A stretch of DNA of 64,000 bases from JAHDCJ01 sp039028895 (GCA_039028895.1 JBCCHF010000021.1:1-64000), one strand, 5' to 3'; counted from the first letter of the stretch, positions 30,661-39,583 are shown. Numbers and translations: made by a program. Notes: a model not told the origin generated them from the letters alone.

Positions 30661-31788
30661 ATGCTAATTCACTTTTTCAAGGGCCTGGGCTACCTGTGGA
30701 AAGACAAATGGACACTGATTTCTCGTGTCATCATCCCGCTTTTCCTGACCGTCCTGATTTTATCATCTACCCTGGGCTTTATTTCCAAGGGGGTCGATTC
30801 TAACTTAGAAGAGATTCCACTGATAGCTGTCTTTGGTGCTGAGCATGCCCCGTCTTTTATCGCCAAACTGGAAAAACGAAAAGACATGCGCCTGATCACA
30901 GGAATTGATCTCGAAACGATTAGGAACGCCACTTCTATTGACAGCATCCAAATGGGGATGGAAGTAGAACCGGACTTTGAAAACCAGACGGAAAATGGTC
31001 AGTCAGGTGTGATAAGGCTGTACTTTAACTCTGGACAAGATTTTTTAGCACATAGAAGAATAAAAGCAGCTGTTCAGGAATATGAAAAAGTCTTACTGAA
31101 ACAACGTTTGGATGAATCAGAACTCAGTGTCGACTATTTCAAGCCTTTAACGCTCGAGGAAATAGATAGCTATTCACCATTTTCATTTGCTATTCAGAAT
31201 ATTGCAGGATTTGTTACTCTAATCATGATATTTTTTGGGCTGTTGGCTACCATTTATGCCTCTCTTGATTTTGCTACAAGTCTATACGGCAAGACCCCTG
31301 CCGCATACCTGGGACGTTTATTGAGTATTGTCGTAATTGGAACGCTGTTTAGTCTGTTCAGCTACCTGGTTTTAAAGTGGGCCCTAAACTGGAATCCGGC
31401 GATCTCCAAATTATTGGTCAATTCGTTTGAGAGTATAATTACCAAAACAAGACTGGCCAAGGCACTTCTTTTACTGTTACCCTGTATGCTGTTTTTTGCC
31501 TCCTTCTTCACATGGGTCGGACTGGCAGGAAAATCTTTTAAACGGGCACAAAATACCCTCCAGCCAATTAAGTTACTGTCACTTTTTATGTTGATTTGGG
31601 CTATCCTGCCATCATGCCAGTTGGTGCTGAAAACTGTCTTTGTGCCTGTATTGAGCACCGCTGTAAGTATTCGGGAGATTTTCTCTGGAAGTCCTTATAG
31701 CTCGTTAATGTGGGTGGCAGTTGGATTGCTCGGTTTTTATTCGCTTACCGCAATGCTGCTCAGCAGAAGATACATTGTCGAAAAATAA
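30661..31788 (+). CDS. ABC-2 type (NatB-like) permease subunit
   Basis: 375 residues. N-terminal membrane helix (about 20-42), a roughly 140-residue outward-facing domain, then five C-terminal helices. 'SPFSFAIQNIAGFVTLIMIFFG' and 'GKTPAAYLGRLLSIVVIG' match the core of NatB/ABC-2 permeases, including the position of the coupling loop where related proteins have 'EKERGTLE'; here the loop reads 'ASLDFATSLYGKTP'. No ATPase gene is adjacent, although these permeases need one. The gene starts 52 bases after HMG-CoA synthase. Confidence 0.6.
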   Translation: MLIHFFKGLGYLWKDKWTLISRVIIPLFLTVLILSSTLGFISKGVDSNLEEIPLIAVFGAEHAPSFIAKLEKRKDMRLITGIDLETIRNATSIDSIQMGMEVEPDFENQTENGQSGVIRLYFNSGQDFLAHRRIKAAVQEYEKVLLKQRLDESELSVDYFKPLTLEEIDSYSPFSFAIQNIAGFVTLIMIFFGLLATIYASLDFATSLYGKTPAAYLGRLLSIVVIGTLFSLFSYLVLKWALNWNPAISKLLVNSFESIITKTRLAKALLLLLPCMLFFASFFTWVGLAGKSFKRAQNTLQPIKLLSLFMLIWAILPSCQLVLKTVFVPVLSTAVSIREIFSGSPYSSLMWVAVGLLGFYSLTAMLLSRRYIVEK

Positions 31789-31868
31789 TTTTTTGCTTTC
31801 CAGTTAAACCTTTGTATTTGACTTTGGTCATAGGAGTATTATTTCACAACCTTGAAAAAAATACTTCC

Positions 31869-32174
31869 ATGAAAAAGTTAATAATAGGCCTGGTCCTTTC
31901 TTTCGCAATGTTAATCAGTTTACCCACTATTTCTACAGCACAGGTAGTCGTCGCTATCAAACCAAAACCGGTAAAAGTAAAAGTGGTTAAGCCCAAAGCA
32001 CCATCAGTAAATTACATTTGGATTGATGGACATTACAAATACGACAGAAACCGGAACAAGTACGTGTGGGTAGATGGCCGTTGGATCAAGAAGAAAAAAG
32101 GCAAACGCTATGTTCCCGGTCACTGGAAGAAAGTCAGAGGCGGTTATACCTACGTCCCTGGTCGCTGGGTCTAG
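31869..32174 (+). CDS. Small secreted YXWXGHW-repeat protein
   Basis: 101 residues from the ATG at 31869, which opens a signal peptide (MKKLIIGLVLSFAMLISLPTISTAQ). The mature part holds about four Trp/Tyr-Gly repeats: 'YIWIDGHY', 'YVWVDGRW', 'YVPGHWKK', 'YVPGRWV', separated by very basic stretches. This is the YXWXGXW repeat family, exported and of unknown function. A longer open frame upstream overlaps the permease and is not credible as a start. Confidence 0.82.
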   Translation: MKKLIIGLVLSFAMLISLPTISTAQVVVAIKPKPVKVKVVKPKAPSVNYIWIDGHYKYDRNRNKYVWVDGRWIKKKKGKRYVPGHWKKVRGGYTYVPGRWV

Positions 32175-32212
32175 ACAGCTCAAGAAAAGCACCCATTCAA
32201 TTTCATAATAAA

Positions 32213-32242
32213 AAAGCCGCATAGAATTTTCCATGCGGCTTT
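32213..32242. terminator. Bidirectional terminator between the YXWXGHW gene and ahcY
   Basis: Ten-base-pair perfect stem AAAGCCGCAT / ATGCGGCTTT, 10-base loop, with A and T runs on both sides; fits both converging genes. Confidence 0.88.
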
Positions 32243-32268
32243 CTTTATATTATTAAATTGCAAATTAG

Positions 32269-33582
32269 CTAGTATCTATAGTATTCCGGCTTAAACGGCC
32301 CCTCAGCTTTAATGCCCAGGTAATCCGCCTGATCGGTAGTTAGCTGATCCAGCTCAACACCAATTTTGGCGAGGTGTAAGCGGGCTACTTTCTCATCGAG
32401 ATGTTTTGGTAGCATGTAAACTTTATTTTCGTAGTTGTCGCCATTCAGCCATAGCTCCAATTGGGCCAGGGTCTGATTGGTAAATGAGTTTGACATCACG
32501 AATGAAGGGTGACCAGTGGCACATCCAAGATTTACGAGACGACCTTCGGCTAATACGATGACATCTTTGCCGTCGATGGTGTATTTATCAACCTGTGGCT
32601 TGATCACATCTTTAGTATGACCGTAATTATTATTTAACCATGCCATATCCAACTCGTTATCGAAGTGGCCGATATTACAAACGATGGTCTTGTCTTTCAT
32701 CAAACGGAAGTGTTGCTCGCTGATGATGTCTTTGCAACCTGTAGCAGTGACAATGATATTTGCTTCCTGAACTGCATCAACCATTTTCTTAACCTCAAAC
32801 CCGTCCATTGCAGCTTGTAGCGCACAAATTGGGTCAATTTCGGTGATGATAACACGTGCACCAGCACCCTGGAGAGAAGCAGCAGATCCTTTTCCTACAT
32901 CTCCGTAACCAGCCACAACCGCAACTTTACCTGCGATCATGATGTCTGTAGCGCGTCGAATCGCATCTACACAGGATTCTTTACAACCGTATTTATTGTC
33001 AAACTTTGATTTGGTAACCGAATCGTTGACATTAATGGCTGGTAATGGCAATGTGCCGTTTTTCATTCTTTCATATAGCCTGTGAACACCTGTAGTGGTT
33101 TCTTCACTTAGCCCTTTGATACCGGAGACAAGCTCTGGATATTTGTCGAGTACCATATTGGTAAGGTCACCACCATCATCAAGTATCATGTTCAATGGCT
33201 GACGGTCTTCGCCGAAAAACAGGGTTTGCTCGATGCACCAGTCAAATTCTTCTTCGTTCATACCTTTCCAGGCATATACCTGTATGCCTGCATCAGCGAT
33301 GGCGGCTGCAGCATGATCTTGTGTTGAAAAGATGTTACAGGATGACCAGGTAACTTCTGCACCCAGGTGAACCAGCGTTTCGATCAGAACTGCCGTCTGA
33401 ATGGTCATGTGGAGACAACCAGCGATACGAGCGCCGGCAAGTGGTTTGGTATCACCATACTCTTCGCGTAGTGACATAAGGCCTGGCATTTCTGCTTCAG
33501 CCAATTCTATTTCCTTCCTTCCCCAAGCGGCAAGGGCAATATCCTTCACCTTGTAAGGGATATAGGTTTCAACTGATGACAT
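32269..33582 (-). CDS. ahcY: Adenosylhomocysteinase
   Basis: 437 residues. AhcY splits S-adenosylhomocysteine to homocysteine and adenosine using bound NAD, clearing the methylation by-product. Diagnostic stretches include 'GARIAGCLHMTIQTAVLIETL' (substrate), 'NVNDSVTKSKFDNKYGCKES' (active site), the Rossmann 'VVAGYGDVGKGSAASLQGAG', and the C-terminal 'LDEKVARLHL...GPFKPEYYRY' with the dimer-swapped Lys-x-x-x-Tyr tail. Full length. It has its own -7 element upstream and terminator downstream. Confidence 0.97.
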   Translation of the reverse strand: MSSVETYIPYKVKDIALAAWGRKEIELAEAEMPGLMSLREEYGDTKPLAGARIAGCLHMTIQTAVLIETLVHLGAEVTWSSCNIFSTQDHAAAAIADAGIQVYAWKGMNEEEFDWCIEQTLFFGEDRQPLNMILDDGGDLTNMVLDKYPELVSGIKGLSEETTTGVHRLYERMKNGTLPLPAINVNDSVTKSKFDNKYGCKESCVDAIRRATDIMIAGKVAVVAGYGDVGKGSAASLQGAGARVIITEIDPICALQAAMDGFEVKKMVDAVQEANIIVTATGCKDIISEQHFRLMKDKTIVCNIGHFDNELDMAWLNNNYGHTKDVIKPQVDKYTIDGKDVIVLAEGRLVNLGCATGHPSFVMSNSFTNQTLAQLELWLNGDNYENKVYMLPKHLDEKVARLHLAKIGVELDQLTTDQADYLGIKAEGPFKPEYYRY

Positions 33583-33629
33583 ATTCTTAAGTTTTGATGT
33601 GTTTAATTACGGCAATTAAAATTGCGGTG

Positions 33630-33637
33630 CAAAGGTA
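33630..33637 (-). promoter_or_regulatory. Candidate -7 element TACCTTTG for ahcY
   Basis: Exact TAnnTTTG match on the minus strand, 47 bases upstream of the ahcY ATG (33582). Confidence 0.5.
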
Positions 33638-33710
33638 CGATATGTTCCGCAATTTGCACAGCAAAGAATATGAATTCAACAGCCGGGAAGCAGTGTTGGT
33701 TCAACAATAC

Positions 33711-34739
33711 CTATTTGCTTGAAAAGTAAGCTCTTAAGTCTTCGATTTGTTGCTGACTGAGCCGCTCTTTCGGATAATTGGGCATATAGGTCCTTTTGCC
33801 GGGGAGTGGGCTGGTTCCATACACTGCCAGGTTATACATCGAATAGCGTGTGTAGCGACCGAAATGATAATTCAGAAATTGTCGGGAGGTTTTCCCTTTG
33901 TCCAATTCAAAAAATGCATACTTGCCCGACGAATGGCAATGGAGACAGCTATTTTCGTATACGGCTTGACCACGATCAGCATTCCCCGTAAGGGAAAACC
34001 CGTCTTTGTGGTTGTCCGGTGAATCCGCAAATGTAGCTGGTGAACCCTGCAAATAGAAACTGCGAATACTTTCTTTTGCATCTTCTTTGGTCTCCGCATT
34101 GGCCATAAGGGAGTTGACGTCGCTTTTTTCATTTTCGCTCATACTCAAATCCCCCATTTTTAGCTGGAGGGTCCATAGGTAAGCTACGACTGACTCCATT
34201 TCCCAGTTATTGAGCGGGCGCCCCTGTGCACACACTTCAGCACATAGCTGAATAGCACCCCTGATGTCGTTGCGGGCATCGGCTACCAAATCACCATACT
34301 TTTTATCATAATCGCCATTGTAAAACGATTCGCGATTGACGGCCCCGTATAAGGTCGTGCCCTGTAAAAATGGTAAGTCGTTCTCGACAGCGTAGGTCAA
34401 CCGGGTTTCAGGGTCACTATAACGCAAGTCAGGATCTTCTTTTTGAATGTTATGGCAGGAGGTACATACGAAGTGTTTACTCTGTTTTCTTGTTTTTCCT
34501 CCGCCTGGTTTTGAGGCAACGCCGGTAGTTACAAGTGCTTCTCCACGCTCAGCTGATGCACCTTCAACTGATGGATCGACCTCGCTTTTTGATGGCTTTT
34601 CTCCTAAATCTTGTAAAACCTGGTAGACCGGGGTGTCGTCGTTAAACAATTTTTCTTCCCTTTCGGTAAATGCAGATAACGCCACAAGCAAGCACATGAG
34701 GCCTGCGAGGGGGATAGTAATGGTTAAAATCTTTTTCAT
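33711..34739 (-). CDS. Di-haem c-type cytochrome
   Basis: 342 residues with an N-terminal signal/anchor (about 5-24). Two canonical haem-attachment motifs are present: Cys92-Thr-Ser-Cys95-His96 and Cys265-Leu-His-Cys268-His269. The two cytochrome-c domains are joined by a charged linker. Downstream of each haem motif, methionines ('YMPNYPKERLS' in the second) could be the sixth ligand. It should carry electrons in the periplasm or at the outer membrane. It is the last gene of a three-gene operon with a DUF5777-like barrel (9 bases upstream) and a lipoprotein. SoxA-like cytochromes are an alternative family. Confidence 0.88.
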   Translation of the reverse strand: MKKILTITIPLAGLMCLLVALSAFTEREEKLFNDDTPVYQVLQDLGEKPSKSEVDPSVEGASAERGEALVTTGVASKPGGGKTRKQSKHFVCTSCHNIQKEDPDLRYSDPETRLTYAVENDLPFLQGTTLYGAVNRESFYNGDYDKKYGDLVADARNDIRGAIQLCAEVCAQGRPLNNWEMESVVAYLWTLQLKMGDLSMSENEKSDVNSLMANAETKEDAKESIRSFYLQGSPATFADSPDNHKDGFSLTGNADRGQAVYENSCLHCHSSGKYAFFELDKGKTSRQFLNYHFGRYTRYSMYNLAVYGTSPLPGKRTYMPNYPKERLSQQQIEDLRAYFSSK

Positions 34740-34748
34740 GACCAGTTT

Positions 34749-35618
34749 CTAAAGTTTGAATTGCCTTGAAATAGTAAATCCTAGTCTGAACTCTCCATCA
34801 CCCCAGTTGTAGCGTGTGTTCGGAATATAATCGGTATCAGAAATGCCTTTTGAGTTAGTGAAATTAATCTGGAATACGTGCCCGCCAGTATCCATTTCCA
34901 ATCCAATGCCAAGCGGGAAATAATAATCGTTCCCGGTGTTCCTGATATTGGTATGTGATACCGGGTAAGTTGCATCAAGCACTAGTCCAAATACCTTGTT
35001 GAGTTGCAGACGCATAGCCATACCAACTGCAAAAACGTTGTTTTCATCGTTAAGCGGAACGATGTTGCGGTGCACATAGCTGCCGGTTATCTGCAGTGAA
35101 AAGCCATCGCTGAATTTCTTTCCGAAAATAGCATGATAACTATACATCAGGCGGTGGCTAAACTTATCAAAAAAGTTAATGGCGAAAGGGTCGTCGGTTT
35201 TTTTCATCGTACTCATACTCGTTCCAGCCATCATGGTCAAGGTAATAGGCATGCCTTTGCCTTCGGTCTGCTTGAGTATGCGGTATTTAACAAATCCATT
35301 CAACAGTTGTCTTAATGGGCCGTCTCCTTTGGTCCGGTTAAAGCCAATCATGAGATCGTCGCTGAGACCATATTCAAATCCGATAAGAATATCTGCTGCG
35401 TTTTCAAGACCATACAATGTCGCCCAACCAGCACCTTCCGATGCGATGTCGCCAAATCGGTGGCTAACCCTAAAATCAAGTTTGCGTTTGCCAAGTGTCT
35501 CTACCGAATGTGAGTTGATGACCCTTGTGTCTTTAAATGTTTTGGTGACTAAGGTTTTTTCCTGCGCAAAAAGAAAAACAGGAAAGCAAAGTATAAATAG
35601 GAGTAATGAAGGTTTCAT
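34749..35618 (-). CDS. DUF5777-family outer-membrane beta-barrel protein
   Basis: 289 residues from the ATG at 35618, which opens a signal peptide (MKPSLLLFILCFPVFLFAQ); a longer start at 35678 would place 20 polar residues before it. 'TRVINSHSVETLGKRKLDFR' and 'SHRFGDIASEGAGWATLYGL' are the family's opening, followed by repeated amphipathic strands to a C-terminal 'FRLGFTISRQFKL'. It should be an outer-membrane barrel. It sits between a haem-motif lipoprotein and a di-haem cytochrome, so it may form a conduit or scaffold for electron transfer (inference). Confidence 0.8.
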   Translation of the reverse strand: MKPSLLLFILCFPVFLFAQEKTLVTKTFKDTRVINSHSVETLGKRKLDFRVSHRFGDIASEGAGWATLYGLENAADILIGFEYGLSDDLMIGFNRTKGDGPLRQLLNGFVKYRILKQTEGKGMPITLTMMAGTSMSTMKKTDDPFAINFFDKFSHRLMYSYHAIFGKKFSDGFSLQITGSYVHRNIVPLNDENNVFAVGMAMRLQLNKVFGLVLDATYPVSHTNIRNTGNDYYFPLGIGLEMDTGGHVFQINFTNSKGISDTDYIPNTRYNWGDGEFRLGFTISRQFKL

Positions 35619-35644
35619 AATTTGAGGCTGAAAGGTGAGGCGAT

Positions 35645-36034
35645 TTAGTTTCTTGGATATCCGTCCATGATCCAGCATTGAAGGATGTCAATCTGGTCCT
35701 GGGTAAGGTTTGCTGGGCCATTGGGTGCCCAGTCAGGTGGCATACCATTTGTCGGGTCGTCTCTAAGGTCAAAAACCCGGGTCTCGAATAAACCTTGTTC
35801 AATTTTTGGGACTAATCCGTCATAGGTTCGGAAATCACCTTGAGGAGCTCCTCCAACATGACATCCGGAATACGCGCAGTTGTTGTCAATAAGTGGTCTG
35901 ATGTCATCTTCGTATGAAACCATTGCGGTTTCACAGAATGTTGGTGCGGGGCGTTCGGGGATCTTATCCAAATCACAGGATGAGAAAAAACCAATCGCCA
36001 CCACCAATGTGAGCAGGGAGAGAAATGCTTTCAT
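35645..36034 (-). CDS. Lipoprotein with CX4CH haem-type motif
   Basis: 129 residues. A lipoprotein signal ends in 'FFSSC' (Cys20). The mature part has 'VSYEDDIRPLIDNNC' and the motif Cys53-Ala-Tyr-Ser-Gly-Cys58-His59, a four-residue spacing (CX4CH) instead of the usual CX2CH. 'NGMPPDWAPNGPANLTQDQ' and 'LQCWIMDGYPRN' match a cytochrome-like domain often seen in Bacteroidota lipoproteins. CX4CH can carry haem c in some multihaem cytochromes, but attachment here is unproven. First gene of the operon with the barrel and di-haem cytochrome. Confidence 0.78.
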   Translation of the reverse strand: MKAFLSLLTLVVAIGFFSSCDLDKIPERPAPTFCETAMVSYEDDIRPLIDNNCAYSGCHVGGAPQGDFRTYDGLVPKIEQGLFETRVFDLRDDPTNGMPPDWAPNGPANLTQDQIDILQCWIMDGYPRN

Positions 36035-36172
36035 TTTGGTAAATGGGTTATGATGAAAAAACCTGAATGTTACTAAATTAAAGGGGGATTGTGCAGGGTT
36101 AAATGGGTATCCATAAAACTAGACACATGATTCACTAATTTACCCTATTTTATCACAAAACCGAAAAAACAG

Positions 36173-36180
36173 TAATTTTG
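36173..36180 (+). promoter_or_regulatory. Candidate -7 element TAATTTTG for the bacilliredoxin gene
   Basis: Exact TAnnTTTG match 72 bases before the ATG at 36253. A minus-strand match TACTTTTG (36205-36212) could serve the divergent cytochrome operon, so the two promoters would overlap. Confidence 0.5.
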
Positions 36181-36252
36181 TATGAAAATTTGAACTTAGT
36201 CTATCAAAAGTAGATTTAATAAACATACGAGAAATTTAAAAACTACGATTTT

Positions 36253-36666
36253 ATGTATCCAATTGAATTAACTACCCCGATGTCAAAAGAGCTCAATGAT
36301 TTTGGTTTTCAAAGCCTAAAATCAGGAGCAGAAGTAAAAGAAATGATTGAAGGTATGGAAGGAACAGCGTTATTGGTAGTCAACTCTGTTTGCGGTTGTG
36401 CAGCTGCTAATGCCCGCCCTGGCGCAAAACTATCACTTGATAACGAGAAAACGCCAACAAATTTATATACAGTATTTGCAGGTGTCGACCAGGAAGCAAC
36501 TGCCACAGCACGGCAGTTTATGATGCCTTATCCGCCATCTTCGCCATCTATCGCTTTATTCAAAGATGGAAAATTGGTCCACTTTCTCGAAAGACATCAC
36601 ATTGAAGGCAGAGATGCCATGACGATCGCCGAAAACCTGAAAATGGCTTACGAGCACTACTGCTAG
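36253..36666 (+). CDS. BrxA/BrxB-family bacilliredoxin (YphP/YqiW)
   Basis: 137 residues. The thioredoxin-fold active site is the family's Cys47-Gly-Cys49 in 'LLVVNSVCGCAAANARPG'; the N-terminal 'YPIELTTPMSKELNDFGF' and the C-terminal 'FLERHHIEGRDAMTIAENL' confirm the family. In Firmicutes such proteins remove bacillithiol from S-thiolated proteins; many Bacteroidota also make bacillithiol, so a role in thiol repair is likely. No bacillithiol synthesis gene is in the window. Confidence 0.92.
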   Translation: MYPIELTTPMSKELNDFGFQSLKSGAEVKEMIEGMEGTALLVVNSVCGCAAANARPGAKLSLDNEKTPTNLYTVFAGVDQEATATARQFMMPYPPSSPSIALFKDGKLVHFLERHHIEGRDAMTIAENLKMAYEHYC

Positions 36667-36687
36667 ATTTCAAGAATTAATATTTAT

Positions 36688-36721
36688 AAGCCCTTTGGAC
36701 GTTTGTTCAAAGGGCTTTTTT
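36688..36721 (+). terminator. Rho-independent terminator after the bacilliredoxin gene
   Basis: Ten-base-pair perfect stem AAGCCCTTTG / CAAAGGGCTT, 10-base loop, followed by T. Confidence 0.88.
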
Positions 36722-36806
36722 GGTCCATTTTTTGAATTTAGGGCAAATGTCCTATTGAATAATGTTTTGTAATTATCCAATTTGAAGTTCATTAAACCTA
36801 GCGCCT

Positions 36807-38516
36807 ATGAATCAAATATGCCTTTTGTTGACCTTCATGCTCTGGAGTATTTGCACTGCGGCACAAACATATAACGACCTGCGCTTCCAAATTATTAGCG
36901 ACCTTGGGGGCTCAGGAACTGCCCTTGCAGAAATGGAAACCCCGGAGAAACCCTTGCTGCTTATCGTATCCAGTGTTAAAGGGTTTAAAAACGACCAGTT
37001 ACATTACCAGAAATGGCATCAACTTTATGACCTCCAAATGGTAACAGTTTACCGATCAACAGGGAATGTGTCAGAAGATCTCATTTACCTTGAGTCAGAA
37101 ATGGTGAAACACAAGAGAACATTCGAAATGGGTTATGATATTATGGGGTTTTACGAATCCGAACTGGGCCAAGATAACCAGGTCATCCTTTTTAATAGCA
37201 ACCGAGACGTAATTTGGCAGACTAGTGGCAAGCTGACCAGCAGTGTTATCGATCAGGCTTTAGTCCAGGTTTATGGAAAACAAAAATACAGCGATAAGGA
37301 TGAGGACGGAGTTTTCGACACTATCGATGAATGCAAAAAAGAGCCCGGTACATGGACAAATAACGGCTGCCCGGAAGACCAGTCAACTCCACCTCACCAG
37401 TTTGAGGCCTTCCGTTATCCGTTTCAACTGGAGTTTGGAACTTATAAGTCGTTTAATGACCTGAAAGATCTGAAGCTTTCCTGGACAGATTATTCGGAAA
37501 CTACTGTTGGCAAATCATGGGATGCCAAGCGACCCACACTCCTTATCTATTACGGATTGCGTAGCGGGTCAGAAGATATCTACTTCGACCACCTCGCTGA
37601 CAGAGTTCCTGTTTGGCAAGAAGCTTATGGTCTAAATGTCATCCCAGTAGTTTTGGGCTCTTGGAATCTTGTAAGAAGGGCATACCAACATGAGTTTGAA
37701 TTCTATTTCGAACCAACAAGCGGTGATTATCCTATCCTTAAGCTATTTGACAAACAGATTGACGAAGACCTGGCTATCCTTTTTAATCCTGATGGTGAAG
37801 TGCTCTGGTTTAATCGTCTGGGCGATATCACAGAGAAAAGCGAAAGACTAAAAGCCCGATTAGACCATGGGCTTTTGGATAGAGATGACACCATCCTCGC
37901 GACTCTTGATTATTATCTCGACATTTCAGATGAAATACCAGTAGATGAATCAGTGGAAGTTGAAGAGATCGTAAATGCAGCAACTCCTGATAAAAAAACT
38001 GAACCTTTACAACCGTCAGTTAAGGAAACTTCGGTTTGGGATTTGCCCGAAGGAGAAACATGGGTCAGCCACCTAAATTTATTAACGAAGTCTGCTGATG
38101 GTTCTGAGTATGCCCAATTTTTGAAGATTATGGGTTCACCAGTGCCTAGGACGGAAATGACTTATAACGAGATTTTCAGGGCTAATATTTATGAGAATAA
38201 AGGCGGACAATATTTCTTGTGGAACCAACATGGTATCGATTTATTGATTAATACCGATGGTAAGGTTGAGATGTTCAGGTATCTCGAAAAAGATAGTGAA
38301 AACCGCAGAACTCAATATTCCGAACAACTACCATTCGGACTAGGCTTTGAGGATATTATGGGTAATGTCATTGCTAAAATTGGAGAAATGGAAAAATATG
38401 GCATTGGCACAAAGGAATGGGTCTATATACCTGATTCACTTAAGGATGTAGAAATGACCGTGGTGTTTAATTATGATGCCAAACTCAAGTCGATCCGATT
38501 CAGGTGGAAGCCTTAA
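36807..38516 (+). CDS. Secreted protein with two thioredoxin-like regions and a thrombospondin-3 type calcium repeat
   Basis: 569 residues. Signal peptide (about 1-19). Residues 20-150 and about 210-360 each look like a degenerate thioredoxin/DUF4174-like domain ('KPLLLIVSSVKGFKNDQL', 'GQDNQVILFNSNRDVIWQ'; 'RPTLLIYYGLRSGSEDIY', 'DLAILFNPDGEVLWFN') with no Cys-x-x-Cys. Between them lies one thrombospondin type 3 repeat, 'SDKDEDGVFDTIDECKKEPG', whose aspartates should bind calcium. A third, unassigned domain fills about 395-569. It is probably an extracytoplasmic structural or binding protein, not a redox enzyme. I cannot name a family. Confidence 0.65.
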   Translation: MNQICLLLTFMLWSICTAAQTYNDLRFQIISDLGGSGTALAEMETPEKPLLLIVSSVKGFKNDQLHYQKWHQLYDLQMVTVYRSTGNVSEDLIYLESEMVKHKRTFEMGYDIMGFYESELGQDNQVILFNSNRDVIWQTSGKLTSSVIDQALVQVYGKQKYSDKDEDGVFDTIDECKKEPGTWTNNGCPEDQSTPPHQFEAFRYPFQLEFGTYKSFNDLKDLKLSWTDYSETTVGKSWDAKRPTLLIYYGLRSGSEDIYFDHLADRVPVWQEAYGLNVIPVVLGSWNLVRRAYQHEFEFYFEPTSGDYPILKLFDKQIDEDLAILFNPDGEVLWFNRLGDITEKSERLKARLDHGLLDRDDTILATLDYYLDISDEIPVDESVEVEEIVNAATPDKKTEPLQPSVKETSVWDLPEGETWVSHLNLLTKSADGSEYAQFLKIMGSPVPRTEMTYNEIFRANIYENKGGQYFLWNQHGIDLLINTDGKVEMFRYLEKDSENRRTQYSEQLPFGLGFEDIMGNVIAKIGEMEKYGIGTKEWVYIPDSLKDVEMTVVFNYDAKLKSIRFRWKP

Positions 38517-38532
38517 TATATCGCCCAAAAAC

Positions 38533-39576
38533 TTACTTATCTAAATCAATGGCATTTTGGGGATTGCCTTCCCGCAGATATTGCAATGCTTCCTCTGTAA
38601 ATATTTGATGGGCCGCTGCATTGGGATGGCTATCATGGGGCAAATGATTGTATTGAAGTTCGGTCAGATCAATTCCCGTAGTGTAAGTTTCAAAGCCTTT
38701 ATTAACAAGATTGTCAAGCATTGCTGATGTAGCGGCGTCATCTGTTATTCCACAAACAATCAACCGGATATCATTGACCACGCATTGAGTTTTGATGGCC
38801 TCAAAAATCAGTTTGGTGACATCAAATGATCTTGCGTAAGATTCAAGTTGTTGGTCGTTTACGTATTGAAAGAAATGAATAAGAGCTGATACTTTCCTCA
38901 ATGGCCAGTTATTATACATAGAGTCCCAATCCTGCGAAATGACTAATAGGCTATCTCCGGAAATTTTCCCGTAAGGAAAAGCCTGGTTAGCGAGGAGTGG
39001 TTTTACTGCCGAATTGGAATGTTCGAAACCATGTTTTAAAGCTTTTCGATAGTTGGGTGCCAATGCATTTCTTTCATCATGGAAACCGGCATAATTCAAC
39101 AGGATAATATCGGGTTTATCCTGTCGTTTGATTTGATCCTCAATCACCAAGAGGGAATTTAAGGTGCCAAACCCAGGTACAGCTTCATTGCGTACATCCC
39201 ATTCCGGTAAGGCATTCTGTAAAAGAAAAGGAAAACTTAAACTGTCATCTACACCCCATCCATAAGTAAATGAGCAGCCATGAACGTCTATTCTCCCTTT
39301 CGGGAAACTGTCTAAAGCTATTTCGAAAGTCGTAACCCGGTTAGAATCTGGCAGGTGAGTCACAGAATAAGTCACATGGTCATTAACAGTTAATTGATAA
39401 TTACCGGGATTAAGGACAAAGCCCAATCGGCTATCAGGCAAGAGCGCAAGGCTAGGTTCGGAATCGATAGAAAAAGGATTAACCCTGTACGGCGAATAAC
39501 CGAACAACCTTACGACGACTTCGCAACAAATAAAGGTGATCAGGAAAATTACCAGAAAGTCTCTTATGAATTTCAA
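38533..39576 (-). CDS. SGNH/GDSL-type hydrolase, membrane-anchored
   Basis: 347 residues if translation starts at the TTG at 39574-39576, 7 bases after the DUF5989 stop; an ATG-started frame from 39630 overlaps that gene and adds an unnatural N-terminus. One N-terminal membrane helix (about 5-22), then an SGNH domain: block I 'DVHGCSFTYGWGVDDS' (nucleophile Ser in Gly-Cys-Ser-Phe), 'NLLVIEDQI'-like helix with 'NEAVPGFGTLNS', and block V 'HDSHPNAAAHQIF' with catalytic Asp-x-x-His. Such enzymes O-deacylate or acylate glycans or lipids. Close pairing with DUF5989 recalls polysaccharide/capsule and carbamoyltransferase loci. Confidence 0.72.
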   Translation of the reverse strand: MKFIRDFLVIFLITFICCEVVVRLFGYSPYRVNPFSIDSEPSLALLPDSRLGFVLNPGNYQLTVNDHVTYSVTHLPDSNRVTTFEIALDSFPKGRIDVHGCSFTYGWGVDDSLSFPFLLQNALPEWDVRNEAVPGFGTLNSLLVIEDQIKRQDKPDIILLNYAGFHDERNALAPNYRKALKHGFEHSNSAVKPLLANQAFPYGKISGDSLLVISQDWDSMYNNWPLRKVSALIHFFQYVNDQQLESYARSFDVTKLIFEAIKTQCVVNDIRLIVCGITDDAATSAMLDNLVNKGFETYTTGIDLTELQYNHLPHDSHPNAAAHQIFTEEALQYLREGNPQNAIDLDK

Positions 39577-39583
39577 GATGCTT

